A DNA stretch of 54,789 nt from Bacteroidota bacterium (GCA_018266615.1 JAFEAB010000063.1:1-54789); one strand, 5' to 3'. Shown: positions 1 to 9,469, numbered from the stretch's first letter. Made by a program: numbers and translations. Notes: a model not told the origin generated them from the sequence alone.

Positions 1-3000
1 GGAATGGCAGTACTGATTCCTGGAGGGTTATCGCGAGTCCAGGAAAAACCCGAACCGGATGTTGCACTGCTGAGCAGGATAGTTGAAATACCTGCATTGT
101 TGCAAACATTCTGACTGGCCGGATTGGCTGCCGTTACCGGTGAAGGGTTTACCAAAACGGTAACCAGGCTTTGCGTACCAGCGCAACCGTTAGCAGTAGG
201 AGTAATGGTAAAAGTTACGGTAATGGGATTGGCAGTTGGGTTAACCAGCGTGCCACTAATACTTCCCGAACCACTGTTGCCAATGGTTCCGGTTACTGCC
301 GGATTATCCCGGACCCATCCAAAACTGGTACCTGAAACGTCGCTGATAAAAGATACGGAGGTAATATTATCTCCACTGCAGATGGTTTGTGAACTGAGTG
401 ATGGAATAACATTAGCCGTTGGTTTTACCAATACGGTAGAAGTTACAGGAGTGCCATAACATCCGTTAGCTTCCGGGGTAATAGTAAAGGTAACGGTAAC
501 GGGTACAGTACCACTTTGTAATAAGGTCCCGCTGATGGTTCCTGCACCAGACATCCCAATAGACCCCGCAACAGACGGATTATCCCTAACCCAATTGAAG
601 GTGGTTCCTCCTACTCCACCGGAGAAGCTGATAGAGGAAATATTACTGCCATTACAAATTTGCTGGGTACTTATGGAAGCCGTTACATCCGGAATAGGAT
701 TCACGGTTAATGAAGCATTAATCGAAATAACCTGCGGGCATATTCCATCCCCCATCACAACCACATTATAATTAGATGCTGCATCTGCTGCCGAAACGTT
801 GGAAATGGTAAGTGTGGCTGATTGAGTACCCGAAATATTTCCTCCATCAGAAAGAGGGGCTGTGCCCTTCCTCCATAAATATTGCAGATTACTACCGGTA
901 GCGGTTACACTGAAAGTAGCAGTTTCTCCGGCACATTTCACCTGTGGATCGGGCTGGTCGGTAATTTGGATATCCTGCGAAACATTCAAAACCGCATCAT
1001 CAGATACCACCTGGGCGCAGGGGGCCGTGCCGGATATCACCACATGATAAGTACCCGCATCTGCAATGGCTGCCTGGGTTAAACTCAGCGTAGAAGTTTG
1101 GGTACCTGAAATATTTCCCCCATCGCTTAAGGGAGTCGCCCCAAAATACCATTGATAGGTCAATCCGGTTCCGGTAGCGGAAACAGAAAAACTTACCGGG
1201 AAACTGGAGCAAACCGATTGAGTGGCCTGGGGTTGAACTGTAATTTGAACTTCCTGGTTAACCGTAACGGTTACAGATCCGGTTAAATCGGAAGGCTGTG
1301 AAGAACAAAGAGCATCTGTTAGGCTGGTAATGCTATAGGTGGTGGTAGCAGATGGAGAAACCGGTATGGAAAATGCCCCGCTTCCTGATCCGGAGGCAGA
1401 TGAACCATCACTAAGAGTAAGGGTCCAACTTCCTGAAGCAATTACATTTCCGGTGATATTAGTGCTGGTATTATTACTGCAAACTGAAATAGAAGCGGAA
1501 GTAAGGGTTGCCGAAGGCCGGGTATTTACTGTAATTGGACTGCTGGTATTGCTACAACCGGTGGCAGTTTCAGTAAATGTAAAATCGGAAGTTCCGGCAG
1601 CGAGGCCGGTTACCAATCCGGCATTGGTAATAGATGCCAGCAACGGATTATTGCTAACCCATGTACCTCCCGACGCAGGGGTTGCATTTACCGTGCTACC
1701 CATGCAAACCGAGGATGGCACCGACAATACCGGAAGATCCTGGTAATTTATAGTAGCCGTACTTACCGGAGAAGCTGATCCGCATGCATTGCTTGCAGTT
1801 AACGTATATACCCCCACGTTAGCAGGTCCAAAATTAGGAATAGCTGGGTTTTGATCGTTGCTGGTAAACCCATTGGGGCCCGTCCATGCCCATGAACTTC
1901 CATTGGTAGCTGAAGCATTTAAAGTTAAGGCAGAACCCAGGCATACCGGGTTGGGAGAACCTGTGGCAGAAACTCCGGTTGGGATGGTAATGATGTTGAT
2001 ATTGGGTGAAACAAATTTTATGTTACCCGGCCCTACCCCATTGTTATTATCGCCAAACCAGGAAACCCCTTCATACACTACATCCACAGTGAGATTATTG
2101 GCGCCTGCTGCCAATGGGGTGGTATAGGAACTTCCATCATGGTTAGATGCAGTAATGGGAATCAGGTATATAACGGAATTCCCGGGCGCCACAATACCGG
2201 CTGATACCCGGATATGGTAATCGGTCCAACTGGCCCCATTGGTATTCCATTTGATACCTACATTTATTACACCCGGGCTACTGTTCCAGGTAGCCGTACC
2301 TACATTTTTAATTTCCACGCTCACATTTCGGGTATCTCCCGAACACCAGGTTGAGGATCCGTAATTGATCGAACCAACCAACTGACTTTTATACGTTAAA
2401 GCAGTATAGGTAATTTTAATCTGGCCTCCGCCCCCATCTCCACCATATCGGGTACCACCGGAAGTTCGTAATGCACCACCGCCGGCGCCACCCGGGCTAT
2501 TGCCAGCAGTTCCATTACCCTGGAATTGATATTTACCCGCCCCCCCATCGCCACCGCCGGCAGGAGCATTGGCGCCATTCTGGTTTGTTGCATTATTTCC
2601 GTTTGCAGCCGTACCGGCAGAGGACCCTCCACCACCACCATAATCTGTACCGGATGTGTTTCCATTACGGCCATTTCCCCCTTGAAATACCGTACCTCCA
2701 ATACTTGCACCGGGAGCCGGTGCTGTAGCAGCGGTATTGGTATTGGTACCTGCGCTGGGGCCACCTTTAGCCATAACGGTGGTGCTGGTACTAAACCAGC
2801 TATCCTCCCCATTCGTTGGCGAGGTTCCGGCATTTCCACCCGCGCCAACATAATAATTTATTGTAGAACCCGGTGATACGGAAATTGTAGAAGCTGCATA
2901 CGCCCCTCCGGCTCCCCCACCTGCTACACCATTAGTGGTTCTTGTACCTCCGGCGCCACCGCCACCCCAACATTCAACATCTATGCTTGTAACACCAGTT

Positions 3001-3155
3001 GGCACCACCCAACTTCCACTTCCTGAAACTGAAATGGTTTGTGTTGTTTGGGCATCCGCAATTATTACCGAAGCCATTAACAGGATTACCCCAAAAAATT
3101 TGTGGTATTTTTTTGTTCCGCAATTGCGCAACCGGGAGCGTAAATTAGTTTTCAT
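1..3155 (-). CDS. Large secreted glycine-rich/Ig-repeat surface protein, N-terminal part
   Basis: The frame stays open from an ATG at 3155 down to the left edge (1051 codons, no stop), so the C-terminus lies outside the window. Residues about 20-37 form a hydrophobic signal peptide (GVILLMASVIIADAQ). About 45-250 is extremely Gly/Asn/Thr-rich with WGGGG-type runs, like the glycine-rich domain of Bacteroidota surface proteins. About 255-370 resembles a CARDB-like domain (EIKNVGTATW). After that come tandem Ig-like/PKD-like modules, two of them with a shared PLSDGGNISGTQ motif and three with a (V/T)RDNP motif at an exact 276-nt (92-residue) period. The likely role is an adhesin or cell-surface filament exported by Sec and then possibly T9SS; the sorting domain cannot be seen. 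Short ORFs in other frames here are shadows of this repeat DNA. Confidence 0.85.
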   Translation of the reverse strand, partial: MKTNLRSRLRNCGTKKYHKFFGVILLMASVIIADAQTTQTISVSGSGSWVVPTGVTSIDVECWGGGGAGGTRTTNGVAGGGAGGAYAASTISVSPGSTINYYVGAGGNAGTSPTNGEDSWFSTSTTVMAKGGPSAGTNTNTAATAPAPGASIGGTVFQGGNGRNGNTSGTDYGGGGGSSAGTAANGNNATNQNGANAPAGGGDGGAGKYQFQGNGTAGNSPGGAGGGALRTSGGTRYGGDGGGGQIKITYTALTYKSQLVGSINYGSSTWCSGDTRNVSVEIKNVGTATWNSSPGVINVGIKWNTNGASWTDYHIRVSAGIVAPGNSVIYLIPITASNHDGSSYTTPLAAGANNLTVDVVYEGVSWFGDNNNGVGPGNIKFVSPNINIITIPTGVSATGSPNPVCLGSALTLNASATNGSSWAWTGPNGFTSNDQNPAIPNFGPANVGVYTLTASNACGSASPVSTATINYQDLPVLSVPSSVCMGSTVNATPASGGTWVSNNPLLASITNAGLVTGLAAGTSDFTFTETATGCSNTSSPITVNTRPSATLTSASISVCSNNTSTNITGNVIASGSWTLTLSDGSSASGSGSGAFSIPVSPSATTTYSITSLTDALCSSQPSDLTGSVTVTVNQEVQITVQPQATQSVCSSFPVSFSVSATGTGLTYQWYFGATPLSDGGNISGTQTSTLSLTQAAIADAGTYHVVISGTAPCAQVVSDDAVLNVSQDIQITDQPDPQVKCAGETATFSVTATGSNLQYLWRKGTAPLSDGGNISGTQSATLTISNVSAADAASNYNVVVMGDGICPQVISINASLTVNPIPDVTASISTQQICNGSNISSISFSGGVGGTTFNWVRDNPSVAGSIGMSGAGTISGTLLQSGTVPVTVTFTITPEANGCYGTPVTSTVLVKPTANVIPSLSSQTICSGDNITSVSFISDVSGTSFGWVRDNPAVTGTIGNSGSGSISGTLVNPTANPITVTFTITPTANGCAGTQSLVTVLVNPSPVTAANPASQNVCNNAGISTILLSSATSGSGFSWTRDNPPGISTAI

Positions 3156-3706
3156 TCCTAAGGTTTTTTTTGGCGGAGGCCAAAATGGTTAAACTACAAG
3201 CCGCGGTAATTGCGCTTGCAAGTCTTCCACAGGTGCCAATGGCAATAACTGGACCTTAGGTTTTTAAAGAATAGTGGTAATGGAGGTAAGATTCAATTGT
3301 AAAAAAGGAGAAAGGAAATCGGCAATAAGCAGCCTGGCTTTCGAAGGAAAATGGGATAATAATATATTGTACGGACACACAAATATAATACCCTCCCCTG
3401 CTGAATTGCAAACTTTTCTGAAACTAAAAAATACAGTTGTCATATCTCCCTGATTTTCAAGCGAATCTTACTCAATATGAATGCAAGAAATTAAAAAACG
3501 AGGGGAATACTATCCGTTAAATCACCCGAATATATTACAGATTTACACCCTGCCAAGGTTACCTGTTATTTCTGATCTTCGAATAATAAATAGGGAAATA
3601 AAAAAATAATTCAGGATGAAAAGGGAGCCAGCCAAAATAAAATCATTTTTCTTAATTCACATTTTAAAAATAAAAAAGGCCGCCATCAATGGGCGACCTA
3701 TTCTGT
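3156..3706. other. Intergenic region, no gene recognised
   Basis: About 550 bases between the start of the Ig-repeat gene and tRNA-Val, both transcribed leftward. It is AT-rich with stops in all frames. I see no convincing ORF, RNA or repeat. The promoter of the surface-protein gene should lie here, but no exact TAnnTTTG element was found close to its ATG. Confidence 0.5.
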
Positions 3707-3780
3707 GGGAGCACACGGGCTCGAACCGCGGACCCTCTGCTTGTAAGGCAGATGCTCTAAACCAACTGAGCTATGCTCCC
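3707..3780 (-). tRNA. tRNA-Val (anticodon UAC)
   Basis: Read on the minus strand, the sequence folds as a full cloverleaf. The acceptor stem is GGGAGCA/TGCTCCC, the D-arm contains GCTC-AGTTGG-GAGC, the anticodon arm is TCTGC-CTTACAA-GCAGA with anticodon TAC (valine GTA), and the T-arm contains GGTTCGAGC. It is 74 nt without an encoded CCA (the next base is A). No integrase or attachment-site duplication is visible beside it. Confidence 0.95.
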
Positions 3781-3938
3781 TTATTTTGGGAGGGCAAAGA
3801 TAGGGTTTCAACAATTCCGACAAAATTTTTTTGAATCTTTTCCTATCATTTTCAACACATTGTCTGAAACTTTATTTTTAAAATTTTACCAATTGTAAAA
3901 AAAATGTTAATTTAAGTCATCAATTAAAACCTTACAAC

Positions 3939-4394
3939 ATGAGTTTACTTCACCAAAGCGATATCTCCGGGAAAAGAGTCCCCAAATGGGTCGTCATTCT
4001 TCGTGTGGTACTCGGTATCTGCCTAATTTACAAGGGCATTGACTTTCTTCTTCATTTTGACCAGCTTGAAGCCTATTTTGCCGGATCAAAAACCCTGCAA
4101 AGCCTTGCGTGGATGGTTAAAATCCTGCCCTGGGTGCATATAATAGGAGGTGCGATGATTTTAGTGGGTCTGCTCACCCGCCTCATGGCACTAGTCCAAA
4201 TTCCAATAATTGTGGGAGCTATCGTCTTTGTGAATATGAATACGGAACCTGGTAAAATGAACCAGGCAGAATTACCACTTTCCTTTCTGATGCTGGTACT
4301 GGTGATTGTATTTTTTATTGAAGGAGGAGGTTACCTGTCTCTGGATAATAAAATCAGAAAACCGGTCAACGCACCCAACCTCGAGAACAGTTAG
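3939..4394 (+). CDS. DoxX-family membrane protein
   Basis: A 151-residue protein with four predicted membrane segments (about 20-38, 65-83, 88-105 and 115-133), the usual layout and size of the DoxX/DoxD family. The region LGICLIYKGIDFLLHF matches the first DoxX helix, and GGAMILVGLLTRLMALV the conserved second part. It sits in the inner membrane. The family has been linked to redox or thiol metabolism in some bacteria, but nothing here fixes a specific role. ATG at 3939 is the only sensible start. It probably forms a single-gene unit, with clpS about 90 bases downstream having its own promoter element. Confidence 0.8.
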   Translation: MSLLHQSDISGKRVPKWVVILRVVLGICLIYKGIDFLLHFDQLEAYFAGSKTLQSLAWMVKILPWVHIIGGAMILVGLLTRLMALVQIPIIVGAIVFVNMNTEPGKMNQAELPLSFLMLVLVIVFFIEGGGYLSLDNKIRKPVNAPNLENS

Positions 4395-4474
4395 TTTTTT
4401 TTACCGATTCGTTTTTATAGAAAGGGGGCATTCTGCTCCCTTTCCACTTATATATGGGTTTCTGAAATCCTTGT

Positions 4475-4482
4475 TACCTTTG
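4475..4482 (+). promoter_or_regulatory. Promoter -7 element upstream of clpS
   Basis: TACCTTTG is an exact match to the Bacteroidota TAnnTTTG element and ends only 4 bases before the clpS ATG. No clear TTG -33 element is present. If transcription starts about 5 bases downstream, as at ffs in this window, the mRNA would be leaderless. Confidence 0.45.
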
Positions 4483-4486
4483 CCAC

Positions 4487-4786
4487 ATGGCACAACATAA
4501 TCCATCCCACCAAACCTATCCAGAACAGGAATGTAAAATCACTGCATCCCTTCAATCGGATTTTTCTCTTATTGTTTGGAATGATGAAGTAAATACTTTT
4601 CGCTGGGTTATTGAAACCCTGGTTGAAATTTGCAATCACAGCCCTGAACAAGCGGAACAATGCGCCTTGTTTATCCATGTTAAAGGTAAATATGCCGTAA
4701 AAAATGGAGGGTACGACGAATTGAAGCCCATGTGCGATGCTATTACCGAACGAAAAATAGGGGCTACCATCGAAATGTACGCCTGA
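4487..4786 (+). CDS. clpS: ATP-dependent Clp protease adaptor ClpS
   Basis: A 99-residue protein matching the ClpS fold. After a short polar N-terminal extension come the ND-containing strand (IVWNDEVNTFRWVIETL), the helix CNHSPEQAEQCALFIHVKG and the C-terminal part ERKIGATIEMYA. ClpS binds the ClpA/ClpC N-domain and delivers N-degron substrates (family knowledge). The loop after FIHVKGKYAV is somewhat divergent from proteobacterial ClpS, which is common in Bacteroidota. Length is normal. No clp protease genes are adjacent. Confidence 0.88.
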   Translation: MAQHNPSHQTYPEQECKITASLQSDFSLIVWNDEVNTFRWVIETLVEICNHSPEQAEQCALFIHVKGKYAVKNGGYDELKPMCDAITERKIGATIEMYA

Positions 4787-4886
4787 TCATCTGATCTGTT
4801 TTAAGTGGTAAGTTTTTTCACTTTCTGATGTTTCTATAACCTGCAAAACCTGGGTTGGAAATTTAATCCCAATTTAAATATTCCCT

Positions 4887-5414
4887 TTATTTGAGCATGG
4901 TATGAATGAAGGCCGGGCCTTTTTCCCGCAACATTTTCTCAAACAAAACGGAAGTGGCCAAAGCATCTCCCATCGCCCGGTGGCGGTTATTTATTTCAAC
5001 TCCCATGCTTTCACAGAAATTACCCAAACTATACGAAGAAAGACCCGGAAAAATCTTACGGCCCAACCGCACCGTACACAATTTGGGAACCTGGAGCAAA
5101 AAACCGGAATCCTTCAATGATTGCCTTACAAAGGAATAATCGAAACTCACATTGTGCGCCACAAAAATGTTATCCTTCAACAAGGAAAATACCTCAGCCG
5201 CTATCTCTTCAAAATAAGGTGCATTCATCACCATGGCATCATCTATCCCCGTAATTCGGGTTATAAACGGAGGAATAGGATGACCCGGATTAACCAGGCT
5301 GTGAAAATCCCGCAACCTCTTATTTCCATCGTGTAGGCAAATGGCAATTTCTGTAATGGCGCTTTGAAATGAAGACCCGCCGGTTGTTTCCACATCTACA
5401 ATGGAATACATCAT
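4887..5414 (-). CDS. DnaQ-family (DEDDh) 3'-5' exonuclease, short form
   Basis: A 175-residue single-domain exonuclease. Motif I is SIVDVETTGG (catalytic D and E), motif II is FVAHNVSFDYSFV (HN...D), and motif III is HRAMGDALAT (H and D), so all DEDDh residues are present. Relatives in Bacteroidota are often about 450 residues, with a UvrC-like GIY-YIG nuclease domain fused behind the exonuclease. Here the protein stops directly after the exonuclease domain. ATG at 5414 (or the adjacent ATG at 5411) is preferred over an upstream TTG at 5423. The likely role is DNA proofreading or repair. It is divergent from valS and probably monocistronic. Confidence 0.85.
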   Translation of the reverse strand: MMYSIVDVETTGGSSFQSAITEIAICLHDGNKRLRDFHSLVNPGHPIPPFITRITGIDDAMVMNAPYFEEIAAEVFSLLKDNIFVAHNVSFDYSFVRQSLKDSGFLLQVPKLCTVRLGRKIFPGLSSYSLGNFCESMGVEINNRHRAMGDALATSVLFEKMLREKGPAFIHTMLK

Positions 5415-5490
5415 ATAGCACAATTTACTAACTTATTTAGTGCGTTGCATATTAGCCGCAGCTTTTTTAATTCTACCCCCTATCATGGCT

Positions 5491-5498
5491 TATTTTTG
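5491..5498 (+). promoter_or_regulatory. Promoter -7 element upstream of valS
   Basis: TATTTTTG is an exact TAnnTTTG element ending 18 bases before the valS ATG at 5517. It implies a leader of about 14 nt and argues against the longer reading frame that begins at a TTG at 5445. Confidence 0.45.
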
Positions 5499-5516
5499 CC
5501 TACCAACAATTTGAAG

Positions 5517-8138
5517 ATGATAGAATTGAGTAAAAATTTTGAGCCCGCTTCCACCGATAATAAATGGTATGAGCACTGGATGAGTAAAGGATATTTCACC
5601 AGCACCCCCGATGAAAGGGAACCCTATACTATTGTAATTCCCCCACCCAATGTTACCGGGGTGCTGCACATGGGCCATTGTTTAAATAATACCATTCAGG
5701 ATATTCTTATCCGGCGAGCCAGGATGCATGGGAAAAATGCCTGCTGGGTTCCCGGTACCGATCATGCTTCTATTGCCACGGAAGCAAAAGTGGTACAAAT
5801 GCTTCGCGAAAAGGGGATCAGCAAATCGTCGCTTAGCCGCGATGAATTTTTAAGTTATGCCTGGGAATGGAAAAATAAATACGGCGGCATTATCCTTCAA
5901 CAATTAAAAAAGCTGGGATGCAGTCCCGATTGGAATCGCACCAGTTTTACCATGGATGAAGATTATTACCAATCGGTAATAAAGGTTTTCAACGCACTTT
6001 ACAATAAAGGGATTATCTACCGGGGAAAGCGCATGATCAATTGGGATGTAAAAGCGTTAACGGCCTTAAGCGATGAAGAGGTAATCCGCAAAGAAACGAA
6101 GCAGAAACTCTATTACCTGAAATATGGTATTGATAACGGTAACGGAGAAACGATAACCATTGCCACGGTTCGTCCCGAAACCATCATGGGCGATACCGCC
6201 ATTTGTGTAAATCCGAAGGATGACCGGTACAAGCACCTGCATGGTAAATTTGCCATTGTTCCGCTGATTGGCAGGAAAATACCAATCATTACCGATGATT
6301 ATGTAACCACCGATTTTGGCACCGGTGCCCTCAAGGTTACTCCTGCCCATGATATGAATGATTACCAGCTTGGGCAAAAACACAACCTGGAAATTGTTGA
6401 TATTTTTAATGATAATGGTACGCTTAACCCATCGGCCCAGATTTATATCGGCCTCGACCGGTTTGAAGCCCGGAAGCAAATTGTGCCCGAACTGGAAGCC
6501 AAAGGATACCTGGCAAAAACAGAAGATTATACCAGTGAGGTAGGTTACAGCGAACGTACCGATGTGGTGGTAGAACCCCGGCTCAGCCTGCAATGGTGGT
6601 TAAGCATGAAGGATCTGTCGCAAAAAGCGCTATCAGATGTGATGGATGGTCAAATACAATTTCATCCTCCCAAATTCAAGAACCTTTACCGGCATTGGAT
6701 GGAAAACATCAAAGACTGGTGTGTGAGCCGCCAACTGTGGTGGGGGCACCGGATACCGGCCTGGTACGATGGCGATGGAAATTTTGTAGTGGCCCTAAAT
6801 GAAAATGAAGCCTATGAAAAGTATTATGAAATTTATGGCGGGACTGATATCCATATAAACCTTAAACAGGATGAGGACTGCCTTGACACCTGGTTCTCGA
6901 GCTGGCTTTGGCCCTTCGAAGTATTTAAGGGATTATCCAACCCGGGAAATAAAGAAATAAATTACTATTACCCCACCAATACCCTGGTAACCGCACCCGA
7001 AATAATCTTTTTCTGGGTAGCGCGCATGATAATGGCAGGAGAAGAGTTCATGCACCAAATCCCCTTTAGGGATGTTTATTTCACCGGTATTGTACGCGAT
7101 AAGCAGGGAAGAAAAATGAGCAAAAGTTTGGGCAACTCCCCCGATCTCCTTGCCCTCATTGATAAATATGGTGCCGATGCCGTACGATTTGGCATCCTGA
7201 TATCCTCCCCTGCAGGAAATGATTTGTTGTTTGATGAAAGCAGCCTCGAACAAGGGCGAAATTTCAACAATAAAATGTGGAATGCCCTCAAACTGGTGAA
7301 GATGTGGGAGGCCCGGCAAAGTGAAAGCAAAGAAAATACGGATCAGCAATTTGCCATTTCGTGGTTTGGCAACAGGCTGGCAGAGGCTCACATGGAAGTG
7401 GATTCCCTAATCAGGCAATTCCGTTTATCGGAAGCATTGAAGGTTATATATTCCCTGATTTGGGACGATTTCTGCTCCTGGTACCTCGAATGGGTAAAGC
7501 CCGGCTTCGAACAACCTGCTTCAGAACTAACTATAAAGGCCACACGAAAATATTTCACCGAATTGATGCAATTGCTTCATCCCTTTATGCCGTTTATTTC
7601 AGAAGAAATTTACCATCATTTGGAGAAAAGGGAAACAGACCTTTGTGTAAAACAAGCGGAACCAATCGGTAAAGCGGACTCCCATATTACCTATAAAGCG
7701 GAATTACTGAAACAGGCTATTTCCGGTATAAGGGATATCCGTAATAAATTACAATTAAAGCCAAAGGAACCGATTGAACTTTTCATTCAATCCGAAACAA
7801 CAGAAAATTACCAGGGCGTTCTGGATATCCTCCAAAAACAGGTTAACGCCTCCGGCATTCATTTCAATGAAGGCCCGCAGGGGTCGCATGCCGCTCTGAT
7901 CGGAAAAGATAAATTCTTTATTAAATCGGACCAGGTGGTGGATGCTGGTAAGCAAAAGGAAGAAATGCAAAAGGAACTCGATTACCTGAAAGGGTTCCTG
8001 GCTTCCGTTGAAAAAAAACTACTTAACGAAAAATTTGTTGCAAATGCCCGGCCGGAGATAATTGCTTTAGAAAGAAAAAAGCAATCGGATGCCAGGGCAA
8101 AAATCAGCCTTATCGAAAACAGCCTGGCAGCCCTGTAA
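5517..8138 (+). CDS. valS: Valine--tRNA ligase
   Basis: A class I aminoacyl-tRNA synthetase of 873 residues. The HIGH motif appears as HMGH at about residue 51 (after PPPNVTGVL) and the KMSKS loop at about 533 (GRKMSKSLGNSPD). The CP1 editing domain (about 190-340) contains TVRPETIMGDTA and GTGALKVTPAHD. The anticodon-binding domain (about 620-760) and a C-terminal arm with heptad-like Leu/Lys pattern (about 810-870) follow. It charges tRNA-Val; a tRNA-Val gene lies 1.7 kb upstream. The start is ATG 5517 because MIELSKNFEPASTDNKW aligns with family N-termini and an exact promoter element sits just upstream. A TTG start at 5445 would precede that promoter. Confidence 0.97.
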   Translation: MIELSKNFEPASTDNKWYEHWMSKGYFTSTPDEREPYTIVIPPPNVTGVLHMGHCLNNTIQDILIRRARMHGKNACWVPGTDHASIATEAKVVQMLREKGISKSSLSRDEFLSYAWEWKNKYGGIILQQLKKLGCSPDWNRTSFTMDEDYYQSVIKVFNALYNKGIIYRGKRMINWDVKALTALSDEEVIRKETKQKLYYLKYGIDNGNGETITIATVRPETIMGDTAICVNPKDDRYKHLHGKFAIVPLIGRKIPIITDDYVTTDFGTGALKVTPAHDMNDYQLGQKHNLEIVDIFNDNGTLNPSAQIYIGLDRFEARKQIVPELEAKGYLAKTEDYTSEVGYSERTDVVVEPRLSLQWWLSMKDLSQKALSDVMDGQIQFHPPKFKNLYRHWMENIKDWCVSRQLWWGHRIPAWYDGDGNFVVALNENEAYEKYYEIYGGTDIHINLKQDEDCLDTWFSSWLWPFEVFKGLSNPGNKEINYYYPTNTLVTAPEIIFFWVARMIMAGEEFMHQIPFRDVYFTGIVRDKQGRKMSKSLGNSPDLLALIDKYGADAVRFGILISSPAGNDLLFDESSLEQGRNFNNKMWNALKLVKMWEARQSESKENTDQQFAISWFGNRLAEAHMEVDSLIRQFRLSEALKVIYSLIWDDFCSWYLEWVKPGFEQPASELTIKATRKYFTELMQLLHPFMPFISEEIYHHLEKRETDLCVKQAEPIGKADSHITYKAELLKQAISGIRDIRNKLQLKPKEPIELFIQSETTENYQGVLDILQKQVNASGIHFNEGPQGSHAALIGKDKFFIKSDQVVDAGKQKEEMQKELDYLKGFLASVEKKLLNEKFVANARPEIIALERKKQSDARAKISLIENSLAAL

Positions 8139-8197
8139 TTGTTAAATATGCTTTCGATAGCGCCTAAGTTCATTAGCTTCATGTCAAAATTCAGGAA

Positions 8198-8659
8198 ATG
8201 AAATATTGGGTGCAGCTTTCTATCCTTTTCGTATTAATGATAACAGCAATTCCGGGGCAGGCACAGAAAACAAATGCTGAAAAATATAAACCGCCCAGGC
8301 TATTTACCAAATGGGGCAATGGGATCGACTCTGCAAAAATGACGGTAGATGAGGCGAAAAAACTGATTCCACTTTCACTTGCCATATCCGACGCAGCCGG
8401 AAATAAATATGAAATCAGTTCCTATAATTTTGTTTATAAGCGGGTAGCATTTATTGAAGATGAAAAAACCGGTAAGCCCATCCCCTCCTCTACGATGGTA
8501 TCCTCTTTATTTCGTAACAGCCCGCTTCCTCCCATTTGGATAAAGCAGGTTTCTGAGGAATTAAAGCCGGGAGAAGAATTATTTTTCTTTGATGTGTATG
8601 TAAAAGACGGGAAAGGCCGCATCCTGACCGCCCCCAACCTGCGTATCCTGGTAAGGTAA
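8198..8659 (+). CDS. Secreted protein resembling the GldM C-terminal domain
   Basis: A 153-residue protein with a signal peptide (about 1-23, ending PGQAQ) and one predominantly beta domain. The pattern PLSLAISDAAGNKYEISSY followed by GEELFFFDVYVKDGKGR resembles the C-terminal Ig-like domain of the gliding/T9SS motor protein GldM, but there is no transmembrane helix or periplasmic shaft. No gliding genes are adjacent. It follows valS by 60 bases and could be cotranscribed. The function is unknown and the GldM resemblance is by eye only. Confidence 0.6.
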   Translation: MKYWVQLSILFVLMITAIPGQAQKTNAEKYKPPRLFTKWGNGIDSAKMTVDEAKKLIPLSLAISDAAGNKYEISSYNFVYKRVAFIEDEKTGKPIPSSTMVSSLFRNSPLPPIWIKQVSEELKPGEELFFFDVYVKDGKGRILTAPNLRILVR

Positions 8660-8845
8660 AGCACCCCCGGGAATTCATTTTTTATTAAAATGGCGCCTCA
8701 AAATATGTTTTATCCTGGCAAACATTAAAAAATATTCCGCAGCAGCCCTGCCACTACGGGCGGATATTTTTAAGAAATCCTGAATTAAATTTTCATCCAT
8801 TACGAATAATTAAAAATTCCATCTAAACCTTTAAAAAAAATAAAA

Positions 8846-9361
8846 ATGAAAAAGAAATTCAATCCTTTCCTTTTTTTCATTTTCCTGTTACCGTTTCTTT
8901 CCTGCCAAACAAAAATGGAAACAGAAAGCGACATGCAAAAACGAATAGACAATGAATCTGTTAAAGCAAAAGAAGCCATCATCCAAAATAATTTACAAAT
9001 TGAAAAATGGTATAAAGCCAAACAAATCGATTCTATTCTAAATTATATGGCGAATGATATTATCCAGTTCCCTCCCAACAATAAACCCCTTATTGGGAAA
9101 GACAGTGTTCGGAATAACTGGAACCAATTGTTTCAATTTGGGGCCGTTGATTTCTCACTTCAAACCCAGGATGTGAAAGCAAACGGGCCTTTGGCCATTG
9201 AATGGGGAAAATATACGCTAACCTTTACACCGGCAGACAAATCCCCCATACCCGCTTTTTCGGATAACGGCAATTACCTGGTTTATTGGAAGAAAATAAA
9301 CAACGAGTGGAAGGCAGTATGGGATGCCCCAGTGAGTTCTATGCCATTACCCTCGAAATAG
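8846..9361 (+). CDS. Lipoprotein with NTF2-like (DUF4440/SnoaL-type) domain
   Basis: 171 residues. A hydrophobic segment followed by the lipobox LPFLSC indicates an SPII signal peptide with Cys about 20. The rest fits an NTF2-like fold: a long N-terminal helix (SVKAKEAIIQNN...WYKAKQIDSILNYMANDI) and then strands with the typical LIGKDSVRNNWNQLF and WGKYTLTF motifs. Such proteins are periplasmic or surface-exposed and usually of unknown role. No neighbour suggests a substrate. A weak stop-proximal T-run follows, but no clear terminator. Confidence 0.75.
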   Translation: MKKKFNPFLFFIFLLPFLSCQTKMETESDMQKRIDNESVKAKEAIIQNNLQIEKWYKAKQIDSILNYMANDIIQFPPNNKPLIGKDSVRNNWNQLFQFGAVDFSLQTQDVKANGPLAIEWGKYTLTFTPADKSPIPAFSDNGNYLVYWKKINNEWKAVWDAPVSSMPLPSK

Positions 9362-9469
9362 GGATTTAATTTCAATGGGTTTTTATTCTTCCCTTTATGG
9401 TTGGATTTGCTCCGGTTCAATGAAGCGCTTTTTGCCATTACCGGGATATTAGCAAGGATGTAAATTTTG

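Noticed and set aside
2396..2876. Several ORFs of 85-151 codons on both strands in the glycine-rich region
   Set aside because: They are alternative-frame readings of the Gly-codon-rich part of the large minus-strand gene, with His/Pro/Arg-rich low-complexity translations.
3707..3780. tRNA-Val as an integration site
   Set aside because: No integrase gene and no duplicated tRNA 3' end found nearby.
3616..3834. A 72-codon plus-strand ORF
   Set aside because: It reads through the antisense of tRNA-Val and has no family features.
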